This document shows, piece after piece, positions 11,219-22,560 of a stretch of DNA of 64,000 nucleotides. The translations under genes and the position numbers were made by a program. Each line of letters opens with the position of its first letter. Positions within the stretch are counted from its first letter, which is position 1. The notes under the pieces were generated by a model that worked only from the letters and a program-made list of their open reading frames with translations, was not told the DNA's origin and ran no database searches. Source of the DNA: Themeda triandra (taxonomy: Eukaryota; Streptophyta; Magnoliopsida; Poales; Poaceae); NCBI GenBank assembly GCA_018135685.1, contig JAENPR010000582.1, positions 337,060-401,059 on the forward strand, written 5' to 3'.

Positions 11219-12062
11219 ATGGCGCCACCCACAAGAAACCACCAAATCGTCCTCGCCCGGACTCTCCCATGCCGCCGCGATCACTTCTCGCCGAGATGGA
11301 ACACGCCCGGCCGTCCACGTGATCGAGGCAGAGCCGCTGGCCATGGTGCCACCCACTGGAGGGCTGCTGGGGAAAAACCCCTGGTCAGCCGACCAACATT
11401 TTGGGTCAGCCGACCCGAGGCGTGGTCGCCCGACCACTCCCCAGCGTCCTGCTCAGTCGGGGCCTACGTCGCGCTCACTGACGCCCAAAAGGACTCTCGG
11501 GAAATCTCCCGCGAGATCCACCACGCCAAGGTGACCCACCACGGGTCAATTGGCGATGAAGGACAAGTCGCCCATAGGGGCCCGGGAGGCCCCTATCGTC
11601 TTCTCCGCCAACACCGGGGGCAGCTCGAGTTTCGAGCCGTCCCACACGCCTCACTTCCGCCGGATCAAGGGAGCGGGACCGGGGATGGGGAATACCCTCA
11701 TCCCACCGTTGGACTCCGACGAGCGCATGGCCCTGAGGGAGTCGAACGACTCCACCAGCGTCTCCGTTCGTAGGCACTTGTCTCCACCTCCCATCAGAGG
11801 CCCACCTGGGCACTTTGAGGAGGAGGAGGAAAAGAGCGACATGGAGAAACTTCTCCGTGTCACGGCGAAGCTGAGGGAGAAGAACGAAACCCTCATGGAG
11901 ACGGTGGCGGAGCTTAGGATTGCCCACATGGACATGCTAGACGCATTCCGTGACTTGCGCATTAGCAACAATGCGAAGGTCAAGAGGATTGCAAGGGCAA
12001 TCGGTAGGGAGGATCTACTAGAGATCCCCTCTCCCGAGAATAAATTAGTTTTTAGAGACTAG
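11219..12062 (+). pseudogene. Gypsy copy 1 extra ORF downstream of integrase (unknown product)
   Basis: An ATG at 11219 (MAPPTRNHQIV) starts a frame that becomes discordant with copy 2. From 11550 a 170-codon frame runs to 12062. Its C-terminal half is a heptad-like amphipathic segment (EEEEEKSDMEKLLRV, then KNETLMETVAEL) suggesting a coiled coil. Athila elements carry an env-like ORF in this position, but I see no signal peptide or transmembrane segment, so I do not call it envelope. Three palindrome variants lie inside (11383, 11404, 11424). Confidence 0.55.
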
Positions 12063-13064
12063 GCACTCTTGTTTTTAAATTTTCTTAGTTGATTTCCCTT
12101 TTTGAATTTTAAATTTCTCATCACAATGTAATAGTGCCTAGGAATTTGATTTTTTTAATACAAAGGAAGATTGGAAAGAAAAGTTTGTCTAACCCTGTTG
12201 GTGCACTTTGCCACCGGCGGGGTATGTGTTTTTTCACTTCGTTTTTGCTGTGTCATTTTCATAGTGAACAAAGCCCAAGTGTGGGGGAGTCTGTCAACTC
12301 CCCAGAAACACGAAAAAGTGGTGAAACAGGCACGGATTCGAGGTGCGATGGTTACGCAAGTTGGCACGACGAAGATCGACCCGATCCACCGGTCGGCCGA
12401 CCGGCACTTCGTGCTAATTTGGCAAACCGAGTACACCGCACCAATCAGGAGACCGAGTGGAGTCGGAACCCGAGCCACGGAGCCCGGGTCCAGTCGGTCG
12501 CCGGACACTGTTGGCCCCGGCCCACCGGCCCGGCCTACGGGAAACACTTCGTTGTCCGGTATATCCCTCCTACTCCTTTCTCTTTCTTTTCAGTTTTTCC
12601 TTATTCTTTTAATTATTAATTTAAAAAAAATAATAATAATAAATAAATATATATAATAAAATGAAGACTTGCATCTAGAACTTAACGATTGCTTTGATCT
12701 ATGACATTTAGAGATAGAAGCTTGCTAATTTTTACTCCTGCACATAATCATGCTTGTGGGTCAAACATTCTTGATAGGACCACCATATTGACTAGGTTGT
12801 TGATAAATGTGATATAATTCTCGGCTCATGCTTCATGCCTTTCTATCTAAAGTACTTAGAGGTTTAACTTTAAAAAATGTCATAAAACCATAGTGTCACT
12901 ACTCCTCAATAGTGTTGAATTACCCACCACGGCCATATGCATTGAAATTCCAAAAACCTTCTACATAAGCTACTTGCTTGCATTGAGTTTGGTTAAGACT
13001 TGTAGAACCTTTGTTAGAGGTTTGTCGTGGCCCTAAGATCAAGATCCACGAGATCACCAAATAT
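12063..13064 (+). other. Gypsy copy 1 3' untranslated region, first part
   Basis: It is AT-rich with no gene. It contains a polypurine-like motif (AAGTGTGGGGGAG, about 12268-12280) matching the one before the LTR, which could be a second plus-strand priming site. A perfect palindrome GGTCGGCCGACC lies at 12391-12402, and a TAA-rich low-complexity tract at about 12620-12660. Confidence 0.5.
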
Positions 13065-13315
13065 CTTGCTTCTAATCCGGAAGTATGCGGCCATGCTACT
13101 CCTACCCCGGGAGTACGCATCTAACTACCATTATTATCTTGCTCCTACCCGGGAGTACGCATCTCACCATTCATCGGTTATGCTACTCCTACCACAGGAG
13201 CACGCATCTTACCCTATCATTATGCCACTCCTACCTTTGGGAGCGCGCATCATCATCCATACCACCATTATTGTCTTTGCTTCTACACTTTGGAAGTACG
13301 CACCTTCACCATTTC
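13065..13315 (+). repeat. Six-unit hairpin tandem array, gypsy copy 1
   Basis: Imperfect units of about 30-50 bp each contain an inverted repeat of the type CTCCTAC...GGGAG followed by TACGCAT. Copy 2 preserves the same array more cleanly (22309-22560), which suggests several bases here are wrong (for example CTTGCTCC where copy 2 has GCTGCTCC). Confidence 0.8.
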
Positions 13316-14005
13316 CATCATCTAGGTTGCTCCATGCTCCAAAGTTAGAAAATCTCTCTCATATTATCATTTGTTAGGTGAGACACACCTCAAAAGGCTA
13401 GGCATCTATTGAGATAGAGCAAAAAAAAAAAAGAGATTGATAAGAAAGAGCTAGCGTTGTCTCAATAGAATAAAAAAGAGAGATAGCATCCAAAGAAAGA
13501 GCAACCTAATTCATCATCCATTCCATCCTTCACTACACTTTACATCTTGATCGGGGGACATGATGAGTCGCTGCTGTGGTCCAAGACTTTATTTTCTTAA
13601 CTAAGACAATATAAGCCTTTGCAAGTATGCTATTCCTTGACATACCTATTCAAGCTCCATATAAAGCCTTATTAGAGATAGGATGTTTTCAAAGGCAAAT
13701 ACATGATATGCCTTGGTGAGGATTCATACACCACTTGAGTGACTAGAGGTATCCGTTGAGGAGTAGGAATGACACATGTGCTTTATTTTCAAAAATCTAT
13801 AAAAACTCTAAGTATTAAGGATATGAAATGAGTAGAGAAGCGAGCCTTGAGAACTATTCCATTTGTTTCAATAGGCGAAGGATTTATGTTAGACAGCACC
13901 ACATAACCCACATGAATGATTTACTTTGAGTAAACTTAGTACTTGCGATATCTCAATAATGTTGTAGTACCTTTTCTCTCTAAACTTTGCTTGAGGACAA
14001 GCAAA

Positions 14006-14025
14006 GACTTAAGTGTGGGGGATCT
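14006..14025 (+). other. Gypsy polypurine tract, copy 1
   Basis: AAGTGTGGGGGATCT directly precedes the TG of LTR 2. It would prime plus-strand synthesis. The same sequence precedes LTR 3 at about 23254-23268. Confidence 0.75.
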
Positions 14026-15380
14026 TGTTGACGGCATTTAGACCCTGTTTTCATCCCATGAAAGCCGTCAACATTGGTCACATTCTAGAGCTACACCCGA
14101 GAAAACAAGTAGTGATATAGGTGTATTTCACTTGGTTCCACATGTACATGTCACTATTTGGATGCGGGTACAAACGGGTACTAATCAAGCACGAACAAGC
14201 GTGAATGGAGAAAATCGAGCAAACTCCAAATGAGCAAGCAATACAAGTGACAAGCCGGAGGCGCACCGGGGAGGCTGCCACGTGGGCCGGGGGCCAAAGG
14301 CCGAGTCGGCCGGCACTGCCCTTGGTGGCGGGACACCTTGGCATTGCAGCCTTGCCACCTAGACCTTCTAGAAGGCCGGTGGGACCCACTGTCGACCAAC
14401 CATAGGTCGGCCGACCGGGGTTGGGCCCCACTTGAGGTCGGTTTGCTTTCACCGCCTTCGCATGAGCGCCACGTGTCCTACACCGAGCATCGTCCATTCA
14501 AGTCGGTGGGAAGGTCGGTTTGATCAAGGGTGTAGAAGAGATGTCACGCGGATCGGCGCGTGGCGATTGAGTAGGGGCTACTCCATCTCCCCTATAAATA
14601 CCCCCTATAGCTTAGTCCAAAGGGCACCATGTATCATAGGAAGAGCTTCCATTAGCTATAGTGTGAGAATAGAGGGAAGAGAGTGAGGAGTTCCAGCGGA
14701 GGAGTCCCGGCCTGTCGGGAGTCTTCTTCCAGGAGCGCCTCAGCGGATGCTTGTCTTCTAGTAAGTTTACTATCTAGTTGCTTTCATCTGAGTACTTTTA
14801 GTATTTACTTTCTGTCTTAGTTTGTCGTAAGTATACAACCTTTCTGCTGGTGCATTGCTCTCTCCTGAGTGGGCGTATGTCAGGCTCTTGAGTGAAGTGC
14901 TCTAAACCCTGGCCGTGTTTAGAGTAGTAGAGATAGTGTAGGCGCGGTGTCTAGACTAGATCTGCCGGTGTGAACGTCTGACTGCACCCAGGAACGCCCA
15001 TAAGTGTAGTGTGACAGCCTTCCGTTGGGACCTTGGAGTTCTCCTGAGCGTGTTGTTAGGTTAGATTGTAGGCCTGCATTGGTGGTCGCTTCAGGGTGTG
15101 TTATTTTAGCACCCTGTTTCGTCTGTCGACGGGCTTGACGAGAAAGATAGAGTTAGTTCTCACGTATCCTTAGGATAAGCTAAGTTAGAACCACAATACT
15201 AGAATTACCTCTCGTTCCCATCCTAAGCCCTTTGATCATTGCCTGACGGCAACTCTTGGCCTAGTTAGTCCACTTCCCGTTCCCTGTGGAAAATACGATA
15301 CCTGGAATACTCCCGGTGAAGTGCTACATTGACTACCCGTCCGCTTGCGGTAATTCTGTTTGCCACATCTGGTGTCAACA
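14026..15380 (+). repeat. Gypsy LTR 2 (shared middle LTR of the tandem)
   Basis: It is near-identical to LTRs 1 and 3. It serves as the 3' LTR of copy 1 and the 5' LTR of copy 2, with no target duplication on either side. Most differences from the other two fall at CAG/CTG sites, for example GCGGGTACAAACGGGTAC where LTR 3 reads GCAGGTACAAACAGGTAC. Confidence 0.93.
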
Positions 15381-15388
15381 AGCATTTC

Positions 15389-15406
15389 TAGCGCCGTTGT
15401 CGGGGA
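15389..15406 (+). other. Gypsy primer binding site, copy 2 (tRNA-Asp type)
   Basis: It is identical to the copy 1 site, eight bases after LTR 2. Confidence 0.75.
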
Positions 15407-15473
15407 GCGGTAGCTGGTTAGCTAGAGCCTTAGTCGTCAAACTATCCTTGTTAGAATCCTTTTTACCCATCCA

Positions 15474-16535
15474 ATGGATCAAACAACCCTTTTTGATTAT
15501 GCGGCTCCAACGGGCGCTGAGTTGGAGCCGCCTAGTTCTTCTCAGGCTATCTTAGCCGCCCGCTATGAACTTCGCCCGAGTCTCATAGCGATGGTTCAGG
15601 AGAATGCCTTTTTAGGAGAAGGAGATGAAAACCCATACACCCACTTACGTGATTTTGAGCAACTTTGCTCGTGTATTCACATCCAAGGGATGAGACGAGT
15701 TACCCTTAAGTGGAAGCTCTTTCCGTTCTCGTTAACGGGAAAAGCTAGATGCTGGTACTCTCGTTACGTAGGTAGTGCAGACGGAGAGTGGGAGAAGTTA
15801 CAAGCCCAATTTTGCCTTACCTATTTCCCTATCTCCCGTGTAGCCCGTCTCCGCAGAGATATCCTAAACTTCCAACAAGAAGAGAAGGAATCTCTAGGTG
15901 CGGCATGGACACGAATCATAGACTTAACGTCCTCTGGTCCGAGACTTAGCCATACCAGGAGCCAACACTAATGCAACACTTTTATCTCGGCCTTAGGCAA
16001 AGTTCCGCACAATTCCTAGATCTAGCCTCGAAGGAGCATTCCTTCATTTACCCATTAGTGAGGGTAGGGTAGTTTTAGCAACCATACTAGACAACACCCC
16101 TACACGCGATGATCATAGTGAAGCCCCGAGGAAGACCAAACCCCTAGGGACGAAACCTCGACGACCATTATCACAACCCAAGGCGACGAGCACGAACCAC
16201 AAACACCTCCAAGGGAAGAAGTAATTCACCCCTTGGAGTATCCCTTGAACATCGAGACAGACCTCTTTGCCGACTTTGGCAATGTCTCGAACCAACTCGT
16301 GCACAAGAAACCCAATAGAGACCTAAATAGGCACATCTCTTCACGCCTAGAGGCACGTTACCTTAAGGCAAGCGCCCAAGAGCTAATGTCTGTCATGAGC
16401 GGCGAATGGTGAGAGAAACAGAGATGTCGTCATCGATATCATCGAGACTTCTATCCCTTTTTCACAAACATTCCCTGTATCATAGGTAGGATCTCTATCG
16501 AATCTCTTTATGACCCAGCCGTAGGAGCAAATGTA
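15474..16535 (+). pseudogene. gag: Gypsy copy 2 gag, frame-disrupted
   Basis: The frame from ATG 15474 is open for 165 codons. It gives the cleaner view of the capsid domain: MDQTTLFDYAAPTG at the N-terminus, a capsid segment with LKWKLFPFSLTGKARCWYS, and NFQQEEKESLGAAW. It then shifts near 15930-15960, where copy 1 reads CTCGGTCC and this copy CTCTGGTCC, and where CCGAGCC here reads CCAGGAGCC. The following acidic linker also needs several frame changes. Confidence 0.82.
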
Positions 16536-17880
16536 ATGTCTAAAGCCTTAGCAACAACACTCCTCGGTGAGGAACCGTTAACTCCCAATGACAAATTTCT
16601 CAAAACACCGTCCGGGAAATTAGTCAAGAGTTGCGGTCTTGCGCAAAACGTACCAATTACCATTAACAAAGTAAATGTCCTCCTAAATTTCTACATCTTT
16701 GATGTAGAGGACATTGACTTGTTAATTGGGTACCCGCTCCTCAGATTTCTGAGTGACTTTCAGAGTGGGTACGTTCAGGGTCAACTCGGGAAAAACACAA
16801 ACCTTTCGGTTCCCTTTGTCGGTTCAGTTAATAGCAAATCAGAACCACACCCCAAAATCGACCCAATAGAGGAGGTAATGGTGGCAGCCCATATAGAAGC
16901 ATCACGACCTGATTTAGAAGAGGAGGCTGAGGATTACAACGAAGAGCTAGAAATAAACCCCGACCTAGACGAGCCCTTAGAGCTAGATGAATCCGAACCA
17001 CAACCCAAACCCTCCATAGAACTTAAGCCACTTCCTTCTGGGCTTAAGTATGCCTTCCTTAACGGTGATAGAGACAAACCTGTCATTATTAGTGATCAAC
17101 TCTCAGAAAAAGAGACCACTAGACTTATCGCCGTTCTAGAGAAGTATAGTTCCGTCTTAGGATACTCCCTCCAAGACCTTAAGGGGATTAGCCCCGCTCT
17201 TTGCACACATCGCATCCCAATAGAACCCGAAGCTATACCCTCGAGAGAGCCTCAAAGGAGGCTAAATAATGCGATGAGAGAAGTAGTAAAGAAGGAGGTC
17301 TTGAAGCTCTTGCACGCGGGCATAATCTACCCTGTTCCAAATAGTGAGTGGGTCAGCCCCGTACAAGTAGTACCTAAGAAAGGAGGAATGACGGTCGTTA
17401 AAAATGATAATAACGAACTTATCCCACAACGAACCATCACGGGATGGAGGATGTGCATAGATTACCGAAAACTCAACAAGGCTACAAAGAAAGATCACTT
17501 TCCATTACCATTCATCGATGAGATGCTGGAACGGTTGGCGAAACACTCTTTCTTCTGTTTCCTTGACGGGTATTCAGGTTATCATCAAATCCCAATCCAT
17601 CCCAGCGATCAAAGTAAGACGACATTTACATGCCCTTACGGGACATATGCATATAGGCGCATGTCCTTTGGCCTATGCAATGCTCCGCTTCTTTCCAAAG
17701 GTGCATGATGTCCATTTTCTCAGACATGATTGAAGAAATCATGGAAGTCTTCATGGACGACTTCTCCGTCTATGGCAAGACCTTTGACGGATGTCTTGAG
17801 AATCTGGAGCGCGTCTTACAAAGATGCGAAGAAAAACACTTGATCCTAAAGCTGGGAAAAATGCCACTTCATGGTTAGGG
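16536..17880 (+). pseudogene. pol: Gypsy copy 2 protease and reverse transcriptase
   Basis: A 390-codon frame from 16536 to 17708 covers the protease (a PAVGA variant lies just upstream of its first codon) and most of RT: GWRMCIDYRKLNKAT, PLPFIDEMLERL, GYSGYHQIPI and RMSFGLCNAP. It breaks at about 17683, where CTCCGCTT replaces CTCCCGCTT of copy 1. The FMDD block is intact in the next frame (17675-17878) up to the extra base at AAAGCTGGG shared with copy 1. The uninterrupted protease-RT linker is rich in Glu and Pro. Confidence 0.86.
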
Positions 17881-18690
17881 AAGGGATAGTGTTAGGACAT
17901 AGAGTGTCCGGCGTAGAATAGAGGTAGATAGAGCTAAGATAGAGGTCATAGAACAGCTCCCACCTCCACGAACGTTAGAGGAGTGCGTAGTTTCCTTGGT
18001 CACGCTGGTCTTTATAGGAGGTTTATACAAGATTTTCGCAAATCGCTAGGCCTTTAACAAACTGCTAGCTAAAGACGCACCCTTTGATTTTAATGATGAG
18101 TGCTTAGATGCATTTTACTACCTTAAGAAAGCACTTGTCTCTGCGCCAATCATACAACCCCGATTGGTCGCTTCCCTTTGAGATAATGTGTGATGCTAGT
18201 GATTATCTTGTAGGAGCCGTCTTAGGACAAACTAGAGATAAGAAGCATCATGCTATACGCTATGCTAGTAAAACACTAACGGAGCTCGGCTAAACTATGC
18301 AACCAACGAAAAAGAGCATTAGCGTAGTGTTTGCTATAGACAAGTTTAGGTCTTATCACGGTAGGAGCAAAAGTGATCATTTACACCGATCATCTTTGCT
18401 CTAAAATATTTATTCACTAAGAAAGACGCTAAACCAAGATTAATAAGGTGGATCTTGCTACTCCAAGAATTTGACTTAGAAATAAAAGATAAAAGGGAGT
18501 AGAAAACTCGGTCGCGAGACCACCTTTCTAGGATGCGGGTTGAAGACAAACAAAGTACGCCTATCAACGATTATCTTCGGGACGACACACTTCTCAAGGT
18601 GTCGGCTACTCGCCCCCAGTACGCAAACATCATCAACTACATGGTCTCGGCTATGTACCTCCGGGGAAGATAAAAGAAGGCGATTAAGGA
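17881..18690 (+). pseudogene. pol: Gypsy copy 2 RNase H, multiply frameshifted
   Basis: The region aligns base for base with 8604-9416 but has many small indels, nearly all at CTG/CAG positions: 18002 (CACGCTGG versus CACTTATTTGG in copy 1), 18207 (TATCTTG versus TATGCTG) and 18391 (CATCTTTG versus CATGCTG). The longest recognisable piece is FEIMCDASDY near 18178. In most of these places copy 1 keeps the frame. Confidence 0.8.
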
Positions 18691-19857
18691 AAGCAAGGCG
18701 CATCTACGGGACGACCCTTACCTCTATAGGGTCTGCCAAGATGGAATGCGAGACGGTGTGTACCAAAAGAAGAGGGCATCAGTTATCGGTAAATGCCATG
18801 GGGCTGAATATGGAGGCCACTATGGTGCATTTAGAACCCATGCCAAGATTTGGCAAAGTGGATTCTATTGGCCTACGATGTCTTTGGGACACCAAGGACT
18901 TCATCAAAAGGTGTGAGAGGTGCCAATGACACGGGAATATCAATACCCGTGACGCCATGCCCCTCACAAACAACCTTCAAGTGGAGCTCTTTGACGTACG
19001 GGAAAGACTACATGGGTCCATTCCCACCATCACAAGGATATGAGTACATGCTGGTGGCGGTGGACTATGTATCCAAGTGGGTCGAAGCATTGCCGTGTAA
19101 GTCAGCAGACTCAAAACACGCCAAGGCGATGTTTCATGACATCATCCTCCCAAGATTCGGCACCCCAAGGTTAGTCATCAGTGACGGAGACAGCCACTTC
19201 AATGACAAGAGATTCCGTGAGTTTCTGAAAGGAATGGGGATACGGCACAATGTGGGAACACCGTACCATCCCCAGACAAGCGGACAAGCAGAAACTTCGA
19301 ACAAGCAAATCAAGAATATTCTACAGAAGACTGTCAACGAGATGGGATCGGCATGGAAAGGCAGACTTTCCGATGCACTCTGGGCATACCGGACCGCATA
19401 CAAGACTCCTATAGGTATGACCCCATACCAGCTTGTATACGGAAAGACATGCCATCTGCCCGTCGAGCTGGAGCATAGGGCACATTGGGCCATAAAGAGG
19501 TGGAATATGGACCTACCCTCAGCCGGCAAACACCGTAAGATTCAGATCTCAGAGTTGGAGGAATGGAGAGAACAAGCTTATCACAATGCCAGAATTTACA
19601 AGGAGAGAACCAAAAGATGGCATGATAAGCGAATCAAGCAAAAAGAGTTCCATCCGGGGAACAAGGTACTCATGTTCAACTCCAGGGTCAAACTCTTTGG
19701 CCATGGAAAGTTAAGAAGCAAATGGGAAGGCCCGTACGGTGGTCGACGCCGCGACGCATGGAGTGACGTGTGCGGGGACGACGACGGCAACATCTTCAAG
19801 GTAAATGGCCATCGCCTTAAACTTTTTATGAACATGAGTCCGTACAAGAAGAATTAG
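18691..19857 (+). pseudogene. pol: Gypsy copy 2 integrase
   Basis: From 18850 a 335-codon frame runs to the stop at 19857. It covers the integrase core (GKDYMGPFPP, VISDGDSHF, and Glu in SGQAETSNKQ), the chromo/GPY-like C-terminus (FHPGNKVLMFNSRVK, KWEGPY) and an SPYKKN end. The zinc-binding end (KRCERCQ, about 18908) lies in another frame. GTACGGGAAAGAC near 18996 replaces GTCTGGGGGAAAGAC of copy 1. Near 19735-19780 the reading is locally scrambled relative to copy 1. Confidence 0.84.
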
Positions 19858-20466
19858 ACATGATAGATTTTGTATTACATCCTAATCACTAAAATCTACT
19901 TGTTTATTTCATTAACATGCAAGTTTTAATACTTTATAATTTTTGAAATTGCATGCCACTTTGCTTGATTTGAAATAAGGGTAGAATAGGAATTTTTAGG
20001 AACACTTGAGCACATGGGAGCTAGTCCCTAGGAGCCGGGTGTAGGTCGGCCGACTGTGTTTGGCACCCACTCGAACCCGGGGTGGTGCGGCCAAACCCGG
20101 GACCTCGGCTGGTCGACTAGACCCAACTAGGGTCGGTCGGCCGACCAAGAAATTCGCGATTTGAATTCGCGAAATCCTTGGAATGGCTACGGGAGCTGAG
20201 GTTCAAATTTGAACCCAAACGGTGAAACTTCACCGGTCGGCCGGCCGGGCTTTTCGCCAATTCGAACTCGGTGAAGGAGCAGGATCGGTGGGGAGGCGTC
20301 TCCCAGGACGCTCCCTTTCGAATTCTTCCAAAATATCGCCGAACCCTTCTCCTCCACCTTGCCTTTAAAAGCCCCCTAGGACTCTCCTCTCTTCCCACAA
20401 CATTCCAGCCAAGTTCATCACCTCCATTGCCCATTTGAGCCGTCCTTGATCATCATCCACCTTGCC
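19858..20466 (+). other. Gypsy copy 2 spacer after pol
   Basis: It aligns with 10610-11218 and has no coding frame. The palindromes are perfect or nearly so here, for example GGTCGGCCGACT at 20044 and a GGTCGGCCGACC-type site near 20133. Confidence 0.5.
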
Positions 20467-21271
20467 ATGGCGCCACCCACAAGAAACCACCAAATCGTCC
20501 CGCCGGACTCTCCCATGCCGCCGCGATCACTTACTGCAGAGATGGAACACGCCTGGCGGTCCACGTGATCGGGCGAGCCCGCTGGCCATGGTGCCACCCC
20601 GGAGGCTGGCGGGGAAAAACCCCGGTCGGCCGACCAACATTTTGGGTCGGCCGAGCCGAGGCGTGGTCGCCCAGGCCACTCCCCGGCCCCGTCTGCTCGG
20701 TCGGGGCCTACGTCGCGCTCGCCGACGCCCAAAGGACTCGGGAAATCTCCCGCGAGATCCACCACGCCAAGGTGACCCACCACGGGTCAATTGGCGATGA
20801 AGGACAAGTCGCCCATAGGGGCCCGGGAGGCCCTATCGTCTTCTCCGCCAACACCGGGGCGGCTCGAGTTTCGAGCCGTCCCACACGCCTCACTTCCGCC
20901 GGATCAAGGGAGCGGGACCGGGGATGGGGAATACCCTCATCCCACCGTTGGACTCCGACGAGCGCATGGCCCGAGGGAGTCGAACGACTCCACCCGACGT
21001 CTCCGTTCGTAGGCACTTGTCTCCACCTCCCATCGAGGCCCACACTGGGCACTTTGAGGAGGAGGAGGAAAAGAGCGACATGGAGAAACTTCTCCGTGTC
21101 ACGGCGAAGGCGAGGGAGAAGAACGAAACCCTCATGGAGACGGTGGCGGAGCTTAGGATTGCCCACATGGACATGCTAGACGCATTCCGGGACTTGCGCA
21201 TTAGCAACAACGCGAAGGTCAAGAGGATTGCAAGGGCAATCGGTAGGGAGGATCTACTAGAGATCCCCTAG
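20467..21271 (+). pseudogene. Gypsy copy 2 extra ORF downstream of integrase
   Basis: It corresponds to 11219-12062 of copy 1 but is broken by more small indels. The C-terminal coiled-coil-like segment is readable from 20924 to 21271. The last codons differ: the frame stops right after LLEIP instead of extending to KLVFRD. Product unknown. Confidence 0.5.
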
Positions 21272-22308
21272 AATAGAGAATAAATTAGTTTTTAGAGACT
21301 AGGCACTCTTGTTTTTAAATTTTCTTAGTTGATTTCCCTTTTTGAATTTTAAATTTCTCATCACAATGTAATAGTGCCTAGGAATTTGATTTTTTTAATA
21401 CAAAGGAAGATTGGAAAAAAAAGTTTGTCTAACCCTGTTGGTGCACTTTGCCACCGGCGGGGTATGTGTTTTTTCACTTCGTTTTTCTTTGTGTCATTTT
21501 CATAGTGAACAAAGCCCAAGTGTGGGGGAGTCTGCCAACTCCCCGAAACACGAAAAAGTGGTGAAACAGTGCACGGATTCGAGTCTTGATGGTTACGCAA
21601 GTTGGCACGACGAAGATCGGCCGATCCACCGGTCGGCCGGCCGACACCGTGCTAATTTGGCAAACCGAGTACACCGCACCAATCGGAGGAGAGTGGAGTC
21701 GGAACCCGGAGCCCACGGAGCCCGAGGTCCAAGTCGGTCGACCGGACACTGTTGGCCCTGGCCCCCGCGGCCCGGCCTCTACGCAGAAACACTTCGTTGT
21801 CGGTATATCCCTCCTACTCCTTTCTCTTTCTTTTCAAGTTTTTCCTTATTCTTTTAATTATTAATTTAAAAAAAATAATAATAATAAATAAATATATATA
21901 ATAAAATGAAGACTTGCATCTAGAACTTAACGATTGCTTTGATCTATGACATTTAGAGATAGAAGCTTGCTAATTTTACTCTTGCACATAATCATGCTTG
22001 TGGGTCAAACATTCTTGATAGGACCACCATATTGACTAGGTTGTTGATAAATGTGATATAATTCTCGGCTCATGCTTCATGCCTTTCTATCTAAAGTACT
22101 TAGAGGTTTAACTTTAAAAAAAATGTCATAAAACCATAGTGTCACTACTCCTCAATAGTGTTGAATTACCCACCACGGCCATATGCATTGAAATTCCAAA
22201 AACCTTCTACATAAGCTACTTGCTTGCATTGAGTTTGGTTAAGACTTGTAGAACCTTTGTTAGAGGTTTGTCGTGGCCCTAAGATCAAGATCCACAGATC
22301 ACCAAATA
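21272..22308 (+). other. Gypsy copy 2 3' untranslated region, first part
   Basis: It aligns with 12063-13064, with the same internal AAGTGTGGGGGAG motif (about 21518-21530) and TAA-rich tract (about 21868-21905). No gene seen. Confidence 0.5.
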
Positions 22309-22560
22309 TGCTGCTTCTAATCCGGAAGTATGCAGCCATGCTACTCCTACCCTGGGAGTACGCATCTAACTACCATTATTATGCTGCTCCTACCCTGGGA
22401 GTACGCATCTCACCATTCATCAGTTATGCTACTCCTACCCTGGGAGCACGCATCTTACCCTATCATTATGCCACTCCTACACTGGGAGCGCGCATCATCA
22501 TCCATACCACCATTATTGTGCTGCTTCTACACTAGAAGTACGCACCTTCACCATTTCCAT
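22309..22560 (+). repeat. Six-unit hairpin tandem array, gypsy copy 2
   Basis: Units begin near 22311, 22341, 22384, 22429, 22471 and 22521. The core hairpin is ATGCTACTCC, loop TACCCTG, then GGAGTACGCAT: a six-pair stem, one bulged C, then four outer pairs. Units 1 and 6 have CTTC paired with GAAG where units 2-5 have CTCC paired with GGAG. Unit 6 also swaps the outer ATGC/GCAT pair for GTGC/GCAC. Paired changes on both arms point to selection, or copying, of the hairpin itself. Confidence 0.85.

Noticed and set aside
11117..11534. Several 100-190 codon frames in both strands of the gypsy 3' region
   Set aside because: Frames differ between the two copies and reflect GC-rich composition; only the 11219-12062 frame is shared.
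4772..15380. Dating the gypsy insertion from LTR divergence
   Set aside because: Most LTR differences look like consensus errors, so a divergence-based age would be misleading.
22309..22560. CRISPR-like repeat array
   Set aside because: Units are degenerate hairpins of uneven length in a retrotransposon of a plant nuclear genome; no cas genes.
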